Source of the DNA: MPNP01 sp965215545
Lineage (GTDB): Bacteria > Pseudomonadota > Alphaproteobacteria > Rhodobacterales > Rhodobacteraceae
Direction: 5' to 3'
DNA length: 64,000 bases
Assembly (NCBI GenBank): GCA_965215545.1
Contig: OZ244066.1
Span: forward strand, 1,054,001 to 1,118,000
Each line of letters opens with the position of its first letter. Position 1 is the stretch's first letter. A program made the position numbers and the translations under genes. The notes beneath the pieces are model-generated. The model ran no database searches. It was given only the letters and a program-made list of their open reading frames with translations, and was not told the DNA's origin. Below, one piece after another: positions 37,501-46,064 of the stretch.

Positions 37501-39652
37501 GATTGAGGGCATTCTGGGATTCATCAAGGATGACCAGAACCGACCCGTCAATCGCATCCCGCGACCAGGACCGGCTTGGCGTTGCCGCCTTGCCCCGGAA
37601 CTGGGAGTAGTTTGTCAGGATCATGTTGCTCCCTTCAGGCCATGCCCCCGACGCGAACAGGGACCGGCGGTCGGCAGCCGTCAGGGTGCGATAGGCGACC
37701 GATGGGCCAAACCCCGGCAGCATGGCATCCGACTGGCCCGGAGCGTGCAGGATGACGGGCCGGGAGGCGATGATGGTCGGGACGGCCTCGTGATCGGCAC
37801 CCACTGCCTGCATGTCACGCCACACATCCGGGATATTGATTTCGGCATTCTCGGTAAAATACAGAATGCGGCCACCCTTCCTGAGGTGCTGTCGTGCCAG
37901 CGTTGCCAGACTCCGGCCCTTGCCAATCCCGGTCTGGTCAGCCAGCAGGAAGGACCGATTCCGGAGCCGGGCCACAATGCACATGGCCACTGCATCAACC
38001 TGTTCTGCCGTCAGGATACGGCCAACCCGGCTCGCATCCACATCAAGAATGTCCGCAATGACCGGGTCCACCCCGCCCTCGGGTTCAAAGTGACGGGCCA
38101 CCCGGCGCAGGGCCCTGGCTGTCGCGCCTTCCAGTGATTTCGGGATCATCGTGCAGGACGGCGTGGCCTGCGAGAGGGGAACATAGGGTCGCTGGGCGGG
38201 CGTGTCCTTGGCAGCCGATTCACCTGTCTGGGTGTCCTGGAGCTCGATCCATTCCCTGATCTTGCGGCGCGAGCGCAGGATTTCGGTGTGGAGCCGATCA
38301 AAGTCCTCCTGGACCGTCAGGCTGAATGTCCGCCGCGCCGCCGCGGGCAGACTGTCCTCGCTCACCACCCGACGGGCACCGACAACGATCATCGTGATGG
38401 GATCATCATCGTGATGGCCCGTGGCGAGATGGGGAGAAAACTCCGCGATGATGTCAAGGATGTAGGCCTTGCCGACGGCATAACGCAGGGTGCTGACAGC
38501 CTTGTCCTCGGCCTGACCAGTCACCAGAAGGTAGGAGGCCCCATCAGCCAACCGGTTGGCAAGACTGTTCAGGACCCGGTCAGCAAGACCATCGGTTGCG
38601 GTCTCTGTCATGTCGATGACCTGAAGCGGGGCATTGGTCGCACAGCGCGTGCTGGGCACAGCCAGGCCGAGCTGCCACGAACCCGAAAACTCGGCCTGAC
38701 TGGCGATTTTGATCAAGCGTTTCAGCAGGACCAGGAATTTCAGACTGGGGATGAAGCCCGCTTCATCCCCGCGCTCGAACTCAAGAAACCGACCAAGATT
38801 GTCCTGCAGACGACTGGCCCGGTGATAGCTCTTCCGGGACGTGGCCTCCTCCCCGACGATCCCGAGGATCTCCTTGATCAAGAGCAGTTTGATGGTCTTG
38901 GTGAAGGCGGCAAGCGCATGGGTGTGACAATCACTGTCCCGATGGTCGTGGCCTTGATGATCATGGAAGGGATGTCCGTCCGAACCGGTGAAGACTGCAT
39001 CGAGATGGGTTTCGAATTCCCGCGGCGTGATCGCACCCCGGGCCGCCCGCATGATCAGACCGCGGGCAATGCGGGGCAGATCGTCCTTGGTGGTGGCGCG
39101 CAGATAGAGAGTCGGGTGATCCGCTGACGTCTCACCGACCAGACGATAGCCGTCTTCATCCTGAACCTTGCGGACCCGGCCGGTCAGAGGGTGCTCGAAG
39201 ACCTCTTCGCCGCAGTGATTGGTGCCGAGCAGGGCCAGGGCCTGGGCATCCTGGAAAGCCGACCCCGGGACGGGACTGGCCGCATCCTTGTCCTGCTTGT
39301 CGATCGTCCCCCGCTTGTCGATCGTCCATTCTGCACTGAGCAGGGCATCCTTGGGAATGGACATGCGTTCCCCCGCCAGCGCCTTGGCAAGCCCGTCAAG
39401 GCTCAGGGGCGTGATCTGGCCGGCGAGATCCAGGATGACTGAACGGCCATTCGATGTGGGCATGAATCCTGCCTGCACGGCGCGCTGGCGCAGGGAGGCC
39501 GACCGTTGCGGGTCACCAAAGCACAGGGCCAGCCCTTCGTTGCCGTTGGGCAGGAGAATGCGATGGAGTTTGGCATCAGTGTCTGGAAAGGCAATCCACT
39601 GGCAGTGGTCAGAGGCATGATGGGATGGGGTGTGAAACTGAACATGTGTCAT
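34538..39652 (-). CDS. Strawberry-notch-type superfamily 2 helicase-like protein, 1704 residues
   Basis: This very large DNA- or RNA-dependent ATPase carries the Strawberry-notch (SNO) pattern of bacterial mobile elements. Walker A FLLADQTGIGKGRSLA is near residue 570. VILDESQNALN (DExQ-type Walker B) is near 710, followed by TVFATATPMRD (motif III). The C-terminal helicase lobe with ILIYNQAGATGGSYHA and YVQAQGRSNRYGQVARP is near 1090. The first 550 residues contain a His-rich stretch (DGHPFHDHQGHDHRDSDCHTH), a possible metal site, and no recognised domain. The last 450 residues are also unassigned. It is the last gene of a minus-strand set after a DotA-type gene and a 438-residue unknown, and may serve in transfer or genome defence. 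Confidence 0.8.
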   Translation of the reverse strand: MTHVQFHTPSHHASDHCQWIAFPDTDAKLHRILLPNGNEGLALCFGDPQRSASLRQRAVQAGFMPTSNGRSVILDLAGQITPLSLDGLAKALAGERMSIPKDALLSAEWTIDKRGTIDKQDKDAASPVPGSAFQDAQALALLGTNHCGEEVFEHPLTGRVRKVQDEDGYRLVGETSADHPTLYLRATTKDDLPRIARGLIMRAARGAITPREFETHLDAVFTGSDGHPFHDHQGHDHRDSDCHTHALAAFTKTIKLLLIKEILGIVGEEATSRKSYHRASRLQDNLGRFLEFERGDEAGFIPSLKFLVLLKRLIKIASQAEFSGSWQLGLAVPSTRCATNAPLQVIDMTETATDGLADRVLNSLANRLADGASYLLVTGQAEDKAVSTLRYAVGKAYILDIIAEFSPHLATGHHDDDPITMIVVGARRVVSEDSLPAAARRTFSLTVQEDFDRLHTEILRSRRKIREWIELQDTQTGESAAKDTPAQRPYVPLSQATPSCTMIPKSLEGATARALRRVARHFEPEGGVDPVIADILDVDASRVGRILTAEQVDAVAMCIVARLRNRSFLLADQTGIGKGRSLATLARQHLRKGGRILYFTENAEINIPDVWRDMQAVGADHEAVPTIIASRPVILHAPGQSDAMLPGFGPSVAYRTLTAADRRSLFASGAWPEGSNMILTNYSQFRGKAATPSRSWSRDAIDGSVLVILDESQNALNPQSNTGEAIRDILARSGRGNTVFATATPMRDQFSAHLYHGLLPDSEPSRLEPLLSTHLHGGEIAQESFTTMLAEDGVFLRRDHDLSNIDFQVRLPVDRRMTEYREIMDSFSPLIEAILDCSLAIGDIIGDSQGRIYNRLIEEGFDPATAAAETTALSQYSHSPGGALSRLSRLLINAIKVDQVVTETLNEIRENRKPLITFHSTGNELFKELIEAGSVPEDGQCPGLTAADQIRRVAAGIYRIRVADELIDARTLSDAIATRAATIEAMIADLPPSLPASPLDHLQAALEGHGLRVGEISGRQLVYRDGHILRRASQSRREIVDAFNAGDLDILIYNQAGATGGSYHAAPEFRDQRPRSLVEMETPLDIVKYVQAQGRSNRYGQVARPRIVSVMTGLIPEMRILQQRNCKLRSMGASVDGNRSHPLLLDDIPDLLNVVGDRAASQVLAAHQDLTRRLGFLPLAQKEDPLQAINQADFETRSSNSTQSIANKVLSRSIVLPVNDQTRLINLIRYEFDAIIEELDSKDANPLRTRELPGEVEIRASTLYSGIESLDTSHDTSAFFAPLYLATGIYRFNERPISGDELQHLVNQSRIRDGAMGFAPRADWLAQTMPTHLQPFLRPGVPYSEAIRQLEDQTYRFRRKYQQLQAFHQLLAQIKPGKVMHFDDEDHTDTTLRTIVRLVSPEPKYAAMPQAYKIHTVEPGQARAAVYSLNRLINMPRTIRFATGLDIGDNPRHLEDFVRQSDSERSTPVQILTGNLLEAIELARTNRLGSMSLYRDTRGKIHRGVVVRKKNIDVRILPTTIPTTETAKSLVSLLARDLLMVDDRRADRLVFWAGERHNPEIYLCFARDREAPESGALVVELTLPYARYASGRHRDPARRQLVGYYADKPAMHELMWVTHYEPHKHGFALRRYRFPRDMEVLGKFFDCLQGIRLMADSAFRDSVNRVAAELEDASPAAAGALLAGWEEPTPSCPSPALAGMGALG

Positions 39653-39747
39653 GACTGGTACCTGTAAAGCAGACTTCGTGACCGCAGGCTACGTCCGCTG
39701 TGTGTAGTCTAGCTGCGACTACGGTCCAGGTACCTATTGACCGGGCT

Positions 39748-41064
39748 CTAGAAATTCGAATCTATCGGGTCGGTTGCATACTGTGGATTCGTGGACGAGC
39801 CATCATACACGGGATCTGTCGGTTGTAAAGTCATTTTTTTCGACGGGCCTGAATCCGGGTCGTGGCCATGCAGCAGAACCCGGGCTGCCCCCTGCACACG
39901 CTCCCTGAAATCGCTGTAATACCGCTTGGCGGCATCGGGATCGGAGCGCGTTGGCAGGGCATCCCGCGGCAGGGCCGCGCCAAGGGCCCGGCTGCGAGCC
40001 AGGAAGTGCTCCTGCTGGCCATTCCGGAGGGTGTTGAACGGCTTCAGGACGGCAACGGACTCGGCATAGCCCATCTGTGGTACCTTGGGCAGGTCCTGCC
40101 CGAGACCCCTGAAGAACCGCATGATGTCCGTGTTCCACATGGCCGGCCAGCCATCCTTGCCAAAACCCTCCTTCTTGTCCGGATTGAGGCCGGCCAGGAA
40201 TGCCTGGGTGATGGCATCGGCCTCGACCGCCTCCACCTGACGCAGGGCTGTGGCAACCCGGCGCCCCAGCCCTCCGGTTCTGTAAGCTTGCAAGGCCACA
40301 TGATGGCGTTGGCCCTTGTCAATGCTTTCCGCAGTAAAGGGCCCGACCCGCAAAGGCTCGACAGGGATGACATCAATCGATCCACAGGTCTGGAGCGTCA
40401 CTTCCAGTTCGGTGTGCATGGGCTCGGCAAAGATTGTCAGGACCGCCTCATCAAGTGGCATCGGCGCCCCGTTCTGCCACTGTCTCCAGAAGTAACGCGA
40501 GGAACGCTGCGGTCGTTGACCGGTCCTGTCGGTATGCATGATCAAGGCCGCCCGGTTGTCAGCAAAACAATCCGAGACCGCCTTGAAGAGATCGCCATGG
40601 GCGTCGACAGTGCGGGTCCGGGGCGTATGGAGGATCGAGACATTGTAGACGGTCGCCGAGTTGGATTTGTAGAGTCGTGGATTCCCCTCGGCATCCCGGG
40701 CGGCGGCGATCTGCAGCGGTAGACCAATCCGCATCTCATCCTCGGGACCTGCCAGCCGGCTGGCCCAGCTGGCATGCACGCGGTCACCCGAGAAGTGGGC
40801 ACCGCTCAAGGTGATGTAGCCGCCCGGCGGCGTGTACATGTACGCCTTGTCACTGGTCAGGTCGCTCACCTTGGCGGTCTTCATGTTGGTCGGGGTTTCC
40901 GTAATCGATATGGCAACGGATTGTTGATCGTGCCGCCCACCCCGGATGGTCCCCCGGATGGTCCCGGGATAGCATCCCGCCTGGTTCGTGTCGGCCTCAT
41001 AGGCCTCGACCTCGACCACCAACGTCTGGGTCCGGGGTGGTTTCAGGGGTCTGGTTTGCGTCAT
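39748..41064 (-). CDS. Unrecognised 438-residue protein
   Basis: I do not recognise this protein. It begins MTQTRPLKPPRTQTLVVEVE, has no signal peptide or membrane helix, and contains a beta-rich first half (GGYITLSGAHFSGDRVHASW) and a helical second half (TQAFLAGLNPDKKEGFGKDGWPA, then MRFFRGLGQDLP). It lies between the DotA-type gene (127 bases upstream) and the helicase (95 bases downstream) on the same strand. The start is chosen at 41064; the longer open frame to 41250 has no better initiation context. Association with the secretion or transfer system is inferred from location only. Confidence 0.7.
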   Translation of the reverse strand: MTQTRPLKPPRTQTLVVEVEAYEADTNQAGCYPGTIRGTIRGGRHDQQSVAISITETPTNMKTAKVSDLTSDKAYMYTPPGGYITLSGAHFSGDRVHASWASRLAGPEDEMRIGLPLQIAAARDAEGNPRLYKSNSATVYNVSILHTPRTRTVDAHGDLFKAVSDCFADNRAALIMHTDRTGQRPQRSSRYFWRQWQNGAPMPLDEAVLTIFAEPMHTELEVTLQTCGSIDVIPVEPLRVGPFTAESIDKGQRHHVALQAYRTGGLGRRVATALRQVEAVEADAITQAFLAGLNPDKKEGFGKDGWPAMWNTDIMRFFRGLGQDLPKVPQMGYAESVAVLKPFNTLRNGQQEHFLARSRALGAALPRDALPTRSDPDAAKRYYSDFRERVQGAARVLLHGHDPDSGPSKKMTLQPTDPVYDGSSTNPQYATDPIDSNF

Positions 41065-41191
41065 TGGGATCCTCCGTCCACCGGATGCCAACCACCGTGG
41101 AGGCTGGGACACGCTGCCCCCTAACCGGGCGGCGCGAAACCGGATGCGGACATTTTGCGGCAGGATCCGGGTTCTCCACAGGAATTGTCGG

Positions 41192-43450
41192 TCACCGGCG
41201 CAGGCGGCTGAGCCCGGCATTGACCGGTGTCTGCAACTGTTGGATCCCACCCCTGAGACCGGCAGTGAAAAACCCGGTTCCGGTGCGGAACTGACCCTGT
41301 TCAGTGGTGCTCAGATCAACCTGGCCCCCGATCCAGCGCAAGACGCAGTTGGGGAATTCCACCACGAGGACAAAACTGCGTTCGATGATGGCAAGCAGGG
41401 CAATGACCTGCAGGGCCCCGGCGGCAATCAGACCAAAGATCCCCACTACGGGTGATGCATTCACCAGGGCACTCATGGCATAATACATGCCGATATCAAG
41501 CAGTCCGGACACGATGCGGAAGAGGACCATCCCGACGAGAAACCCGGCCACCATCAACGGTGGGGTGAGCAGGAGAGCCAACAGACAGACCCAACCCTGC
41601 CGTCCTGCCTCCCCGGAAATCCCCTCGCCATCGAGACGCAGGTGGCAGAGTGCCCACAGACTCGAGCCCGCCACCGCCTCGACCACGATCAGGAAGTAGC
41701 GGGCCACCGCCATGATCCAGAGAATGAACGGCAACAGGGGAATGACAAAGGAGAGCGTGAGTCCGATCCCGGCCAGCGGAGCGGCAATCAGAAACGTGAT
41801 GGTGGTCGACACGGCACCCGAGAACAGGGCAATGGCCGTGCCGCCAAAGATCAGGGTACCGGCGATGTCGAGGTACCAGTTCCCCATCGTGACGATCCCG
41901 ACCACCGGATCATCGGCCCAGCGCGATGGCGACACCGTGTCGATCACCGCTTTCACCCCCTGCGTGAAATTCGTCTTCCACAGTCGCGACAGGAGACCCG
42001 AACTCGTCTCCGGTGCCGCTTGATCGAGGATCCGGGCCGGGATCGCAAAGCCATAGGCTGACAACCCGGCAGTCGTCTGGTCGAGACTCTCGATCAGGGT
42101 GTTCCAGATCCGCCGGGTCTCGGCAAGATGGAGGTACTTGCCGGGATCTGGCCCGCCAAAGAGACGCCGGAACCAGCCCGCGCCATCGGCCTCGGTGACC
42201 ACGGCCCCGTTCAGTCGGTTCCGCTCCTCGCTGAGATAGGTCGAGTCGTGGGCCACGACAGTGGCGTTCATGACCCCCATGATCTCGGCGTTCAGCCGGG
42301 CGATGGTCATGTACCAGCTGCCGGCGCTGATCCAACCGGTTCCGGTGCAGCCCCGGCCTGCCTCGTCACAACCCCGGCCGGTAATGGACCACTCGATGAC
42401 CTCACGGGCCTGCCCCGGGGTGTCCGGCGTTCCCTTCACCTGCGCCAGGAGATCGCGGTGGCCTGCCGCCAGCTGGGCCCGGGCCCGCTCAACGGCCGCC
42501 ATCATCGCCGGCCCCACATCCGGCAGTGTTCCGGTGCCGTCCAGCACCACCGGCCATTGCTGGTCAATGATGGCATCGGTGCTGGTGACAAGACCGGCAA
42601 GGACAGTCTCATGGAGGGATCGAAACCGGGCGATGGTCCGCACAGACTGGCCCGGGGAATCACGCCCGAGACGCAACGGGGTTGCCGGCAGCACATAACG
42701 TCCACAGATTCCATCCCGCTGGCCATCAAGACGGGAGACCAACGTCTCACTGGCCCCGTCTTGCACCCGGACGAACTGCACCCGCTGGCTGCTACCCGCG
42801 ATCGACAGTTGATGATTGGCGATCCTCTGACACAGCTGGTTGCGATAGACCGTCTTGAAGAGCTCCGCGTCAAACTCCCGGCCCGTGCCAGTCACCGGGA
42901 TCTCGCCATCGAGGATCATTCGCGCCGAGTGGCCCCAGATTTCGGTGGCAATCAGGGTTGAGCCCTTGACGAGCCAGGCGATGCCGGCCTGGGCGGTGTT
43001 GTACCCACCCAGCCCCGGCACCGGGATCATCAGGGCAGCAGCAAACAACACCCGCAATGGGGCCCAGAGCGAGGACCAGCGCCGACCCAGGACCACACCC
43101 TCATGCGCCGACTGCAACGTCCCCGCGATCACCGAATAGAGGAACAGGATGGCCCCCACCGTCAGGATGAGGAGATTGAAGGCGCCGATGAAGCTCGAGA
43201 AGAAGGTCGGACCACCGTCGTCGCCTGCATGGGGAAACAGCGGTCCGAAGAGCTGGTTGAGCAGGGTGGATGTGTAGAGATCGCCGCTGGCGCTGCCGAA
43301 AATTCCATCAAGGCCCGATGACAGGATCGGACCTCCCTGGGCCACGGCCACACCGGGAACAAGGATGCCGACCGGCACCGAGACAAGTGTCAGCATTCCT
43401 GGCAAAGCAAGATCTGGCCCCGCATGACCCACCGTCGCGCATGGGTCCAT
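41192..43450 (-). CDS. dotA: DotA/TraY-type polytopic membrane protein of type IVB secretion
   Basis: 752 residues. A hydrophobic leader (residues 19-38, ending GVAVAQ) is followed by FNLLILTVGAILFLYSVIAGTLQSAHEG, then WAPLRVLFAAALMIPVPGLGGYNTAQAGIAWLVKGS, the strongly conserved DotA/TraY segment. A long periplasmic region (about 190-480) with several Cys comes next. The C-terminal membrane block (TLIFGGTAIALFSGAV, LSFVIPLLPFILWIMAVARYF, LLTPPLMVAGFLVGMVLF) ends the protein. DotA is an inner-membrane component of Dot/Icm systems, and TraY of IncI conjugation. ATG 43450 is chosen over the longer frame because AAAGGGAG lies six bases upstream. It is far from the icm genes at 1-4.7 kb, so the system is split. 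Confidence 0.82.
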   Translation of the reverse strand: MDPCATVGHAGPDLALPGMLTLVSVPVGILVPGVAVAQGGPILSSGLDGIFGSASGDLYTSTLLNQLFGPLFPHAGDDGGPTFFSSFIGAFNLLILTVGAILFLYSVIAGTLQSAHEGVVLGRRWSSLWAPLRVLFAAALMIPVPGLGGYNTAQAGIAWLVKGSTLIATEIWGHSARMILDGEIPVTGTGREFDAELFKTVYRNQLCQRIANHQLSIAGSSQRVQFVRVQDGASETLVSRLDGQRDGICGRYVLPATPLRLGRDSPGQSVRTIARFRSLHETVLAGLVTSTDAIIDQQWPVVLDGTGTLPDVGPAMMAAVERARAQLAAGHRDLLAQVKGTPDTPGQAREVIEWSITGRGCDEAGRGCTGTGWISAGSWYMTIARLNAEIMGVMNATVVAHDSTYLSEERNRLNGAVVTEADGAGWFRRLFGGPDPGKYLHLAETRRIWNTLIESLDQTTAGLSAYGFAIPARILDQAAPETSSGLLSRLWKTNFTQGVKAVIDTVSPSRWADDPVVGIVTMGNWYLDIAGTLIFGGTAIALFSGAVSTTITFLIAAPLAGIGLTLSFVIPLLPFILWIMAVARYFLIVVEAVAGSSLWALCHLRLDGEGISGEAGRQGWVCLLALLLTPPLMVAGFLVGMVLFRIVSGLLDIGMYYAMSALVNASPVVGIFGLIAAGALQVIALLAIIERSFVLVVEFPNCVLRWIGGQVDLSTTEQGQFRTGTGFFTAGLRGGIQQLQTPVNAGLSRLRR

Positions 43451-44113
43451 GAAGCTCCCTTTCGAAACCGGCAAGGCTCGATCCCGCCCCATGCCCCACA
43501 GCGCAACAACTTCCTGTGGATGACTTGCCACCCATCATGCCGGAAGACCTTGATGCCCAACGACCACAATTCCGGTGATTTTCAGCCAGGGTTCAGGGAG
43601 TCGATCTGCAACCGACGAGTCATGGTCCGGGGCAATGTCGGCCCTGTCATCGGCGACATGGGAAAGGTACGGATTGCTCGCCCAATGGCCGAACCATGTG
43701 TCAATCCGACGGATGGGATGGCGATGTCGGTTCTTGCCGCATGAAGGTCAGGTGCAGGATTCAGAGGAATTCCGGTTCCTGGGGTCGGTCCAGTGCTTCT
43801 GACCCCTGTCAGCATGGTGACAGAGTGCCTCGCCGCCGTCTTCATCGATCAAGAACAGTGTCCTCATGAAAACATGGTCGGCTCCGGCGATCGCCCTGAT
43901 GTCCGCAGCGGACACAAGTGGGTCGATGGTGCCAAGCCCCTCAATCCCGGGGAGGAAGCATCACGCTTATTGAATGGGTTCAGGACACTCCCGGGCAAAG
44001 ACCCGGCCCTTGCAACCGTTGCACCTCAGAGTGGCACGGGGTTCCCATTCTTGCACCGCAGGTGAAGTGACCGTATATCATCATTGCGACCGACATCCTT
44101 TCAGGGTGACAGG
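43451..44113. other. Intergenic region between dotA and the membrane-protein pair
   Basis: About 660 bases. An 87-codon minus-strand frame (43845-43582) and a 90-codon plus-strand frame (43793-44065) exist, but their codon use and composition do not support them. Promoters for the two divergent units are expected here. Confidence 0.45.
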
Positions 44114-44539
44114 ATGGACTCAGAAAACGAATGCAGGGAAACGCATCTGGGCGGCTTTCTGACAAAGCTGTTCCTGTCAAGGAGGCGGCATGCCTCGGAT
44201 AACAGATCCTGCCCCTGGGACAAAAGACTTGCAAGACTCCATTGGAGACTGCCTTTCGCCCTTTCGGGCACTCTGACATACTGCTTTGGCCTGTTTATCT
44301 GGGCAAACGTCCGGACGGGTGATTTCGGTCCATTGGTCTTGCAGGAGTTCTTTAACCTTTTTGGTCCAATCCTGTTGTTGGTCTCAGTGATCTTCTCTCT
44401 GATCATTGCAGCACAAGACAGGGGCGGTGGGCCGCTGCGTCTTTTCATTCAGGGTGTCACATTGCCCGCATTGGTTACCGGGTTGGTCGGAATCTCCGCC
44501 ACCTTCCTTTTCACGTTTCGGGGCGGAGTGTTCGAATGA
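44114..44539 (+). CDS. Small membrane protein, three predicted helices
   Basis: 141 residues. A basic N-terminal part (to about residue 45) precedes three hydrophobic segments: LPFALSGTLTYCFGLFIWA, LVLQEFFNLFGPILLLVSVIFSLIIAA, and GVTLPALVTGLVGISATFLFTF. I do not recognise the family. Its stop overlaps the start of the next gene (ATGA at 44536), so the two are co-translated and probably work together at the envelope. Base composition is less GC-rich than neighbouring core genes, suggesting acquisition. Confidence 0.65.
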   Translation: MDSENECRETHLGGFLTKLFLSRRRHASDNRSCPWDKRLARLHWRLPFALSGTLTYCFGLFIWANVRTGDFGPLVLQEFFNLFGPILLLVSVIFSLIIAAQDRGGGPLRLFIQGVTLPALVTGLVGISATFLFTFRGGVFE

Positions 44540-45183
44540 AGAAGGTCCGGATCCTCTGCCTTGTCGCTGTTCTGCTGATGACTGGCCTTTCGGTATCGGC
44601 ACAACAGATGCCATGGAAAGGCTCTCTCGACAATCTGGGCGAATTCACGGGTGTCGTCAATCTGTCCGACAGAGAAGTCGCACGGCGTGTTCTCATGGCT
44701 TCCCTTTCCGATCCGGACATCCAGCTCGAGAGCGTATCCATTCATGTCTACACTCGTGCGGATGCGTGCCAAGAGGCCTTCCTATGGCGCAGATTGGCCA
44801 ACAATTACGGTGCGTTGAGCCTTGTTTTTGATGGAGATGACAGCATTCGGAAAGAATGGTTCGATGAATTGGACGACGCCTGCGACCCAAATGCACAAGC
44901 ATCTGCAGAACCGGGAGACCCTGTACGATGTATCCTGACCGATAATTGGAGCAATGGCAACGCCGGTGAAGCGGATGGTCAGGCGTGCAATATTGCCTGG
45001 ATTCTTGGGGGTTTTGTCGCCAAAACCGAAGATATCGTCGAGGGTGCCAATCAATTCATCTACACGACGGTGCCTTTGCCATATGCGACATCATTGGTTG
45101 AGCTTCGCGGTTTGTGTGATACCACCGCCCATTCACCCGACAACAACAATTCGGCTTGCAGTCGCAAACTTTCCCTTCGTTAG
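44536..45183 (+). CDS. Secreted or periplasmic protein of unknown function
   Basis: 215 residues with a clear signal peptide (MKKVRILCLVAVLLMTGLSVSAQQ). The mature part has several Cys (ADACQEAFLW, DDACDPN, RCILTDNW, GQACNIAW, RGLCDTT, SACSRK), about six, consistent with disulfides in the periplasm, and an acidic centre. I do not recognise the family. The TAG stop spans the exact insertion point of the IS5-type element: TA is the target and the G is the first base of the element. The original sequence beyond the ISs (G at 47414) would also give TAG, so the protein is likely full length. Confidence 0.65.
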   Translation: MKKVRILCLVAVLLMTGLSVSAQQMPWKGSLDNLGEFTGVVNLSDREVARRVLMASLSDPDIQLESVSIHVYTRADACQEAFLWRRLANNYGALSLVFDGDDSIRKEWFDELDDACDPNAQASAEPGDPVRCILTDNWSNGNAGEADGQACNIAWILGGFVAKTEDIVEGANQFIYTTVPLPYATSLVELRGLCDTTAHSPDNNNSACSRKLSLR

Positions 45184-46062
45184 GGCCTGTTGACACTCCC
45201 CCGTCCCGCTGCTATCCTGCCCCCCAACGACCGCCCGGAACGGGCGGCATCCCCTCTGGCAGGAGCAGACCCATGAACAGTGACCGATCCCTTCTCACCG
45301 ACCGCATGTGGCACCGCATCGAATCCCTCTGTCCCGGCAAGGTCGGGGACCCCGGCGGCACCGCCGCCGACAACCGTCTCTTCGTCGAGGCTGTCCTGTG
45401 GCACATCCGCACCGGTTCGCCCTGGCGTGACCTGCCACCCCGCTTCGGCAAGTGGAACAGTGTCTTCCAGCGCTTCCGCCGCTGGGCCAAGAAGGGTGTT
45501 TTCGAGAAGATCTTCAAGGCCTTGTCGGAGGAGTTCGATCTCGAATACGTCTGTATCGACGGCACCATCGTCAAGGCGCACGCCAAGGCCGCCGGCGCCC
45601 CATCGGGAGCATGACCGGTGGGGGGACCTGCGATCAGGGGATCGGCCGCCCAAGGGGCGGTCTGACCACCAGGATCGTGGCTGTCACCGATGCCCTTGGT
45701 TACCTTGTCCACTTCGTCATCCTGCCCGGTCAGGCCCATGACCTCAAGGGGACAGAAGCGGTCCTCCAGGACCTCGATGGCGATGCCCTCATTGCCGACA
45801 CGGCCTTCGATGCCGACAGTCTCCTTGCCGATCTCGAATCACGCGGCATCACGGCCGCACTCCCGGCCAGACGCAACCGATCCGTGATTCGGGAGCATGA
45901 TCGGGACATGTATGCCTGGCGGCACCAGATCGAGAACTTCTTCGCGAAGATCAAGGAGTTCCGGGGCATTGCGATGCGCTTCGACAAGACGCTGACAAGC
46001 TTCGCGGCCTTCATTTATCTCGTGGCCGGGGTGATTGCAGCCCGGTAAGTGTCAACAGGCCC
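45183..46062 (+). mobile_element. IS5-family insertion sequence
   Basis: 880 bases with perfect 15-base terminal inverted repeats (GGGCCTGTTGACACT at 45183-45197 and its complement at 46048-46062), flanked by TA on both sides (45181-45182, 46063-46064). Size, ends and an orfA/orfB arrangement fit the IS427-like group of IS5. The right TA also serves as the target duplication of the IS630 copy that begins at 46065. Confidence 0.85.
45273..46048 (+). CDS. IS5-family transposase, orfA/orfB in two frames
   Basis: orfA (45273-45614, 113 residues) opens MNSDRSLLTDRMWHRIESL, with a DUF4096-type domain (WRDLPPRFGKWNSVFQRFRRW) and the first catalytic Asp in VCIDGTIVKAHA. orfB in another frame carries the remaining DDE residues (ALIADTAFDADSL, RHQIENFFAKIKEFRGIAMRFDKT). 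The frames overlap near 45600, and a programmed frameshift would make the full ~255-residue transposase. The ribosome site GGCAGGAG precedes the ATG. Confidence 0.85.
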
Positions 46063-46064
46063 TA

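Noticed and set aside
43582..43845. 87-codon minus-strand frame upstream of dotA
   Set aside because: Codon-position bias and composition do not look coding, and no ribosome site is present.
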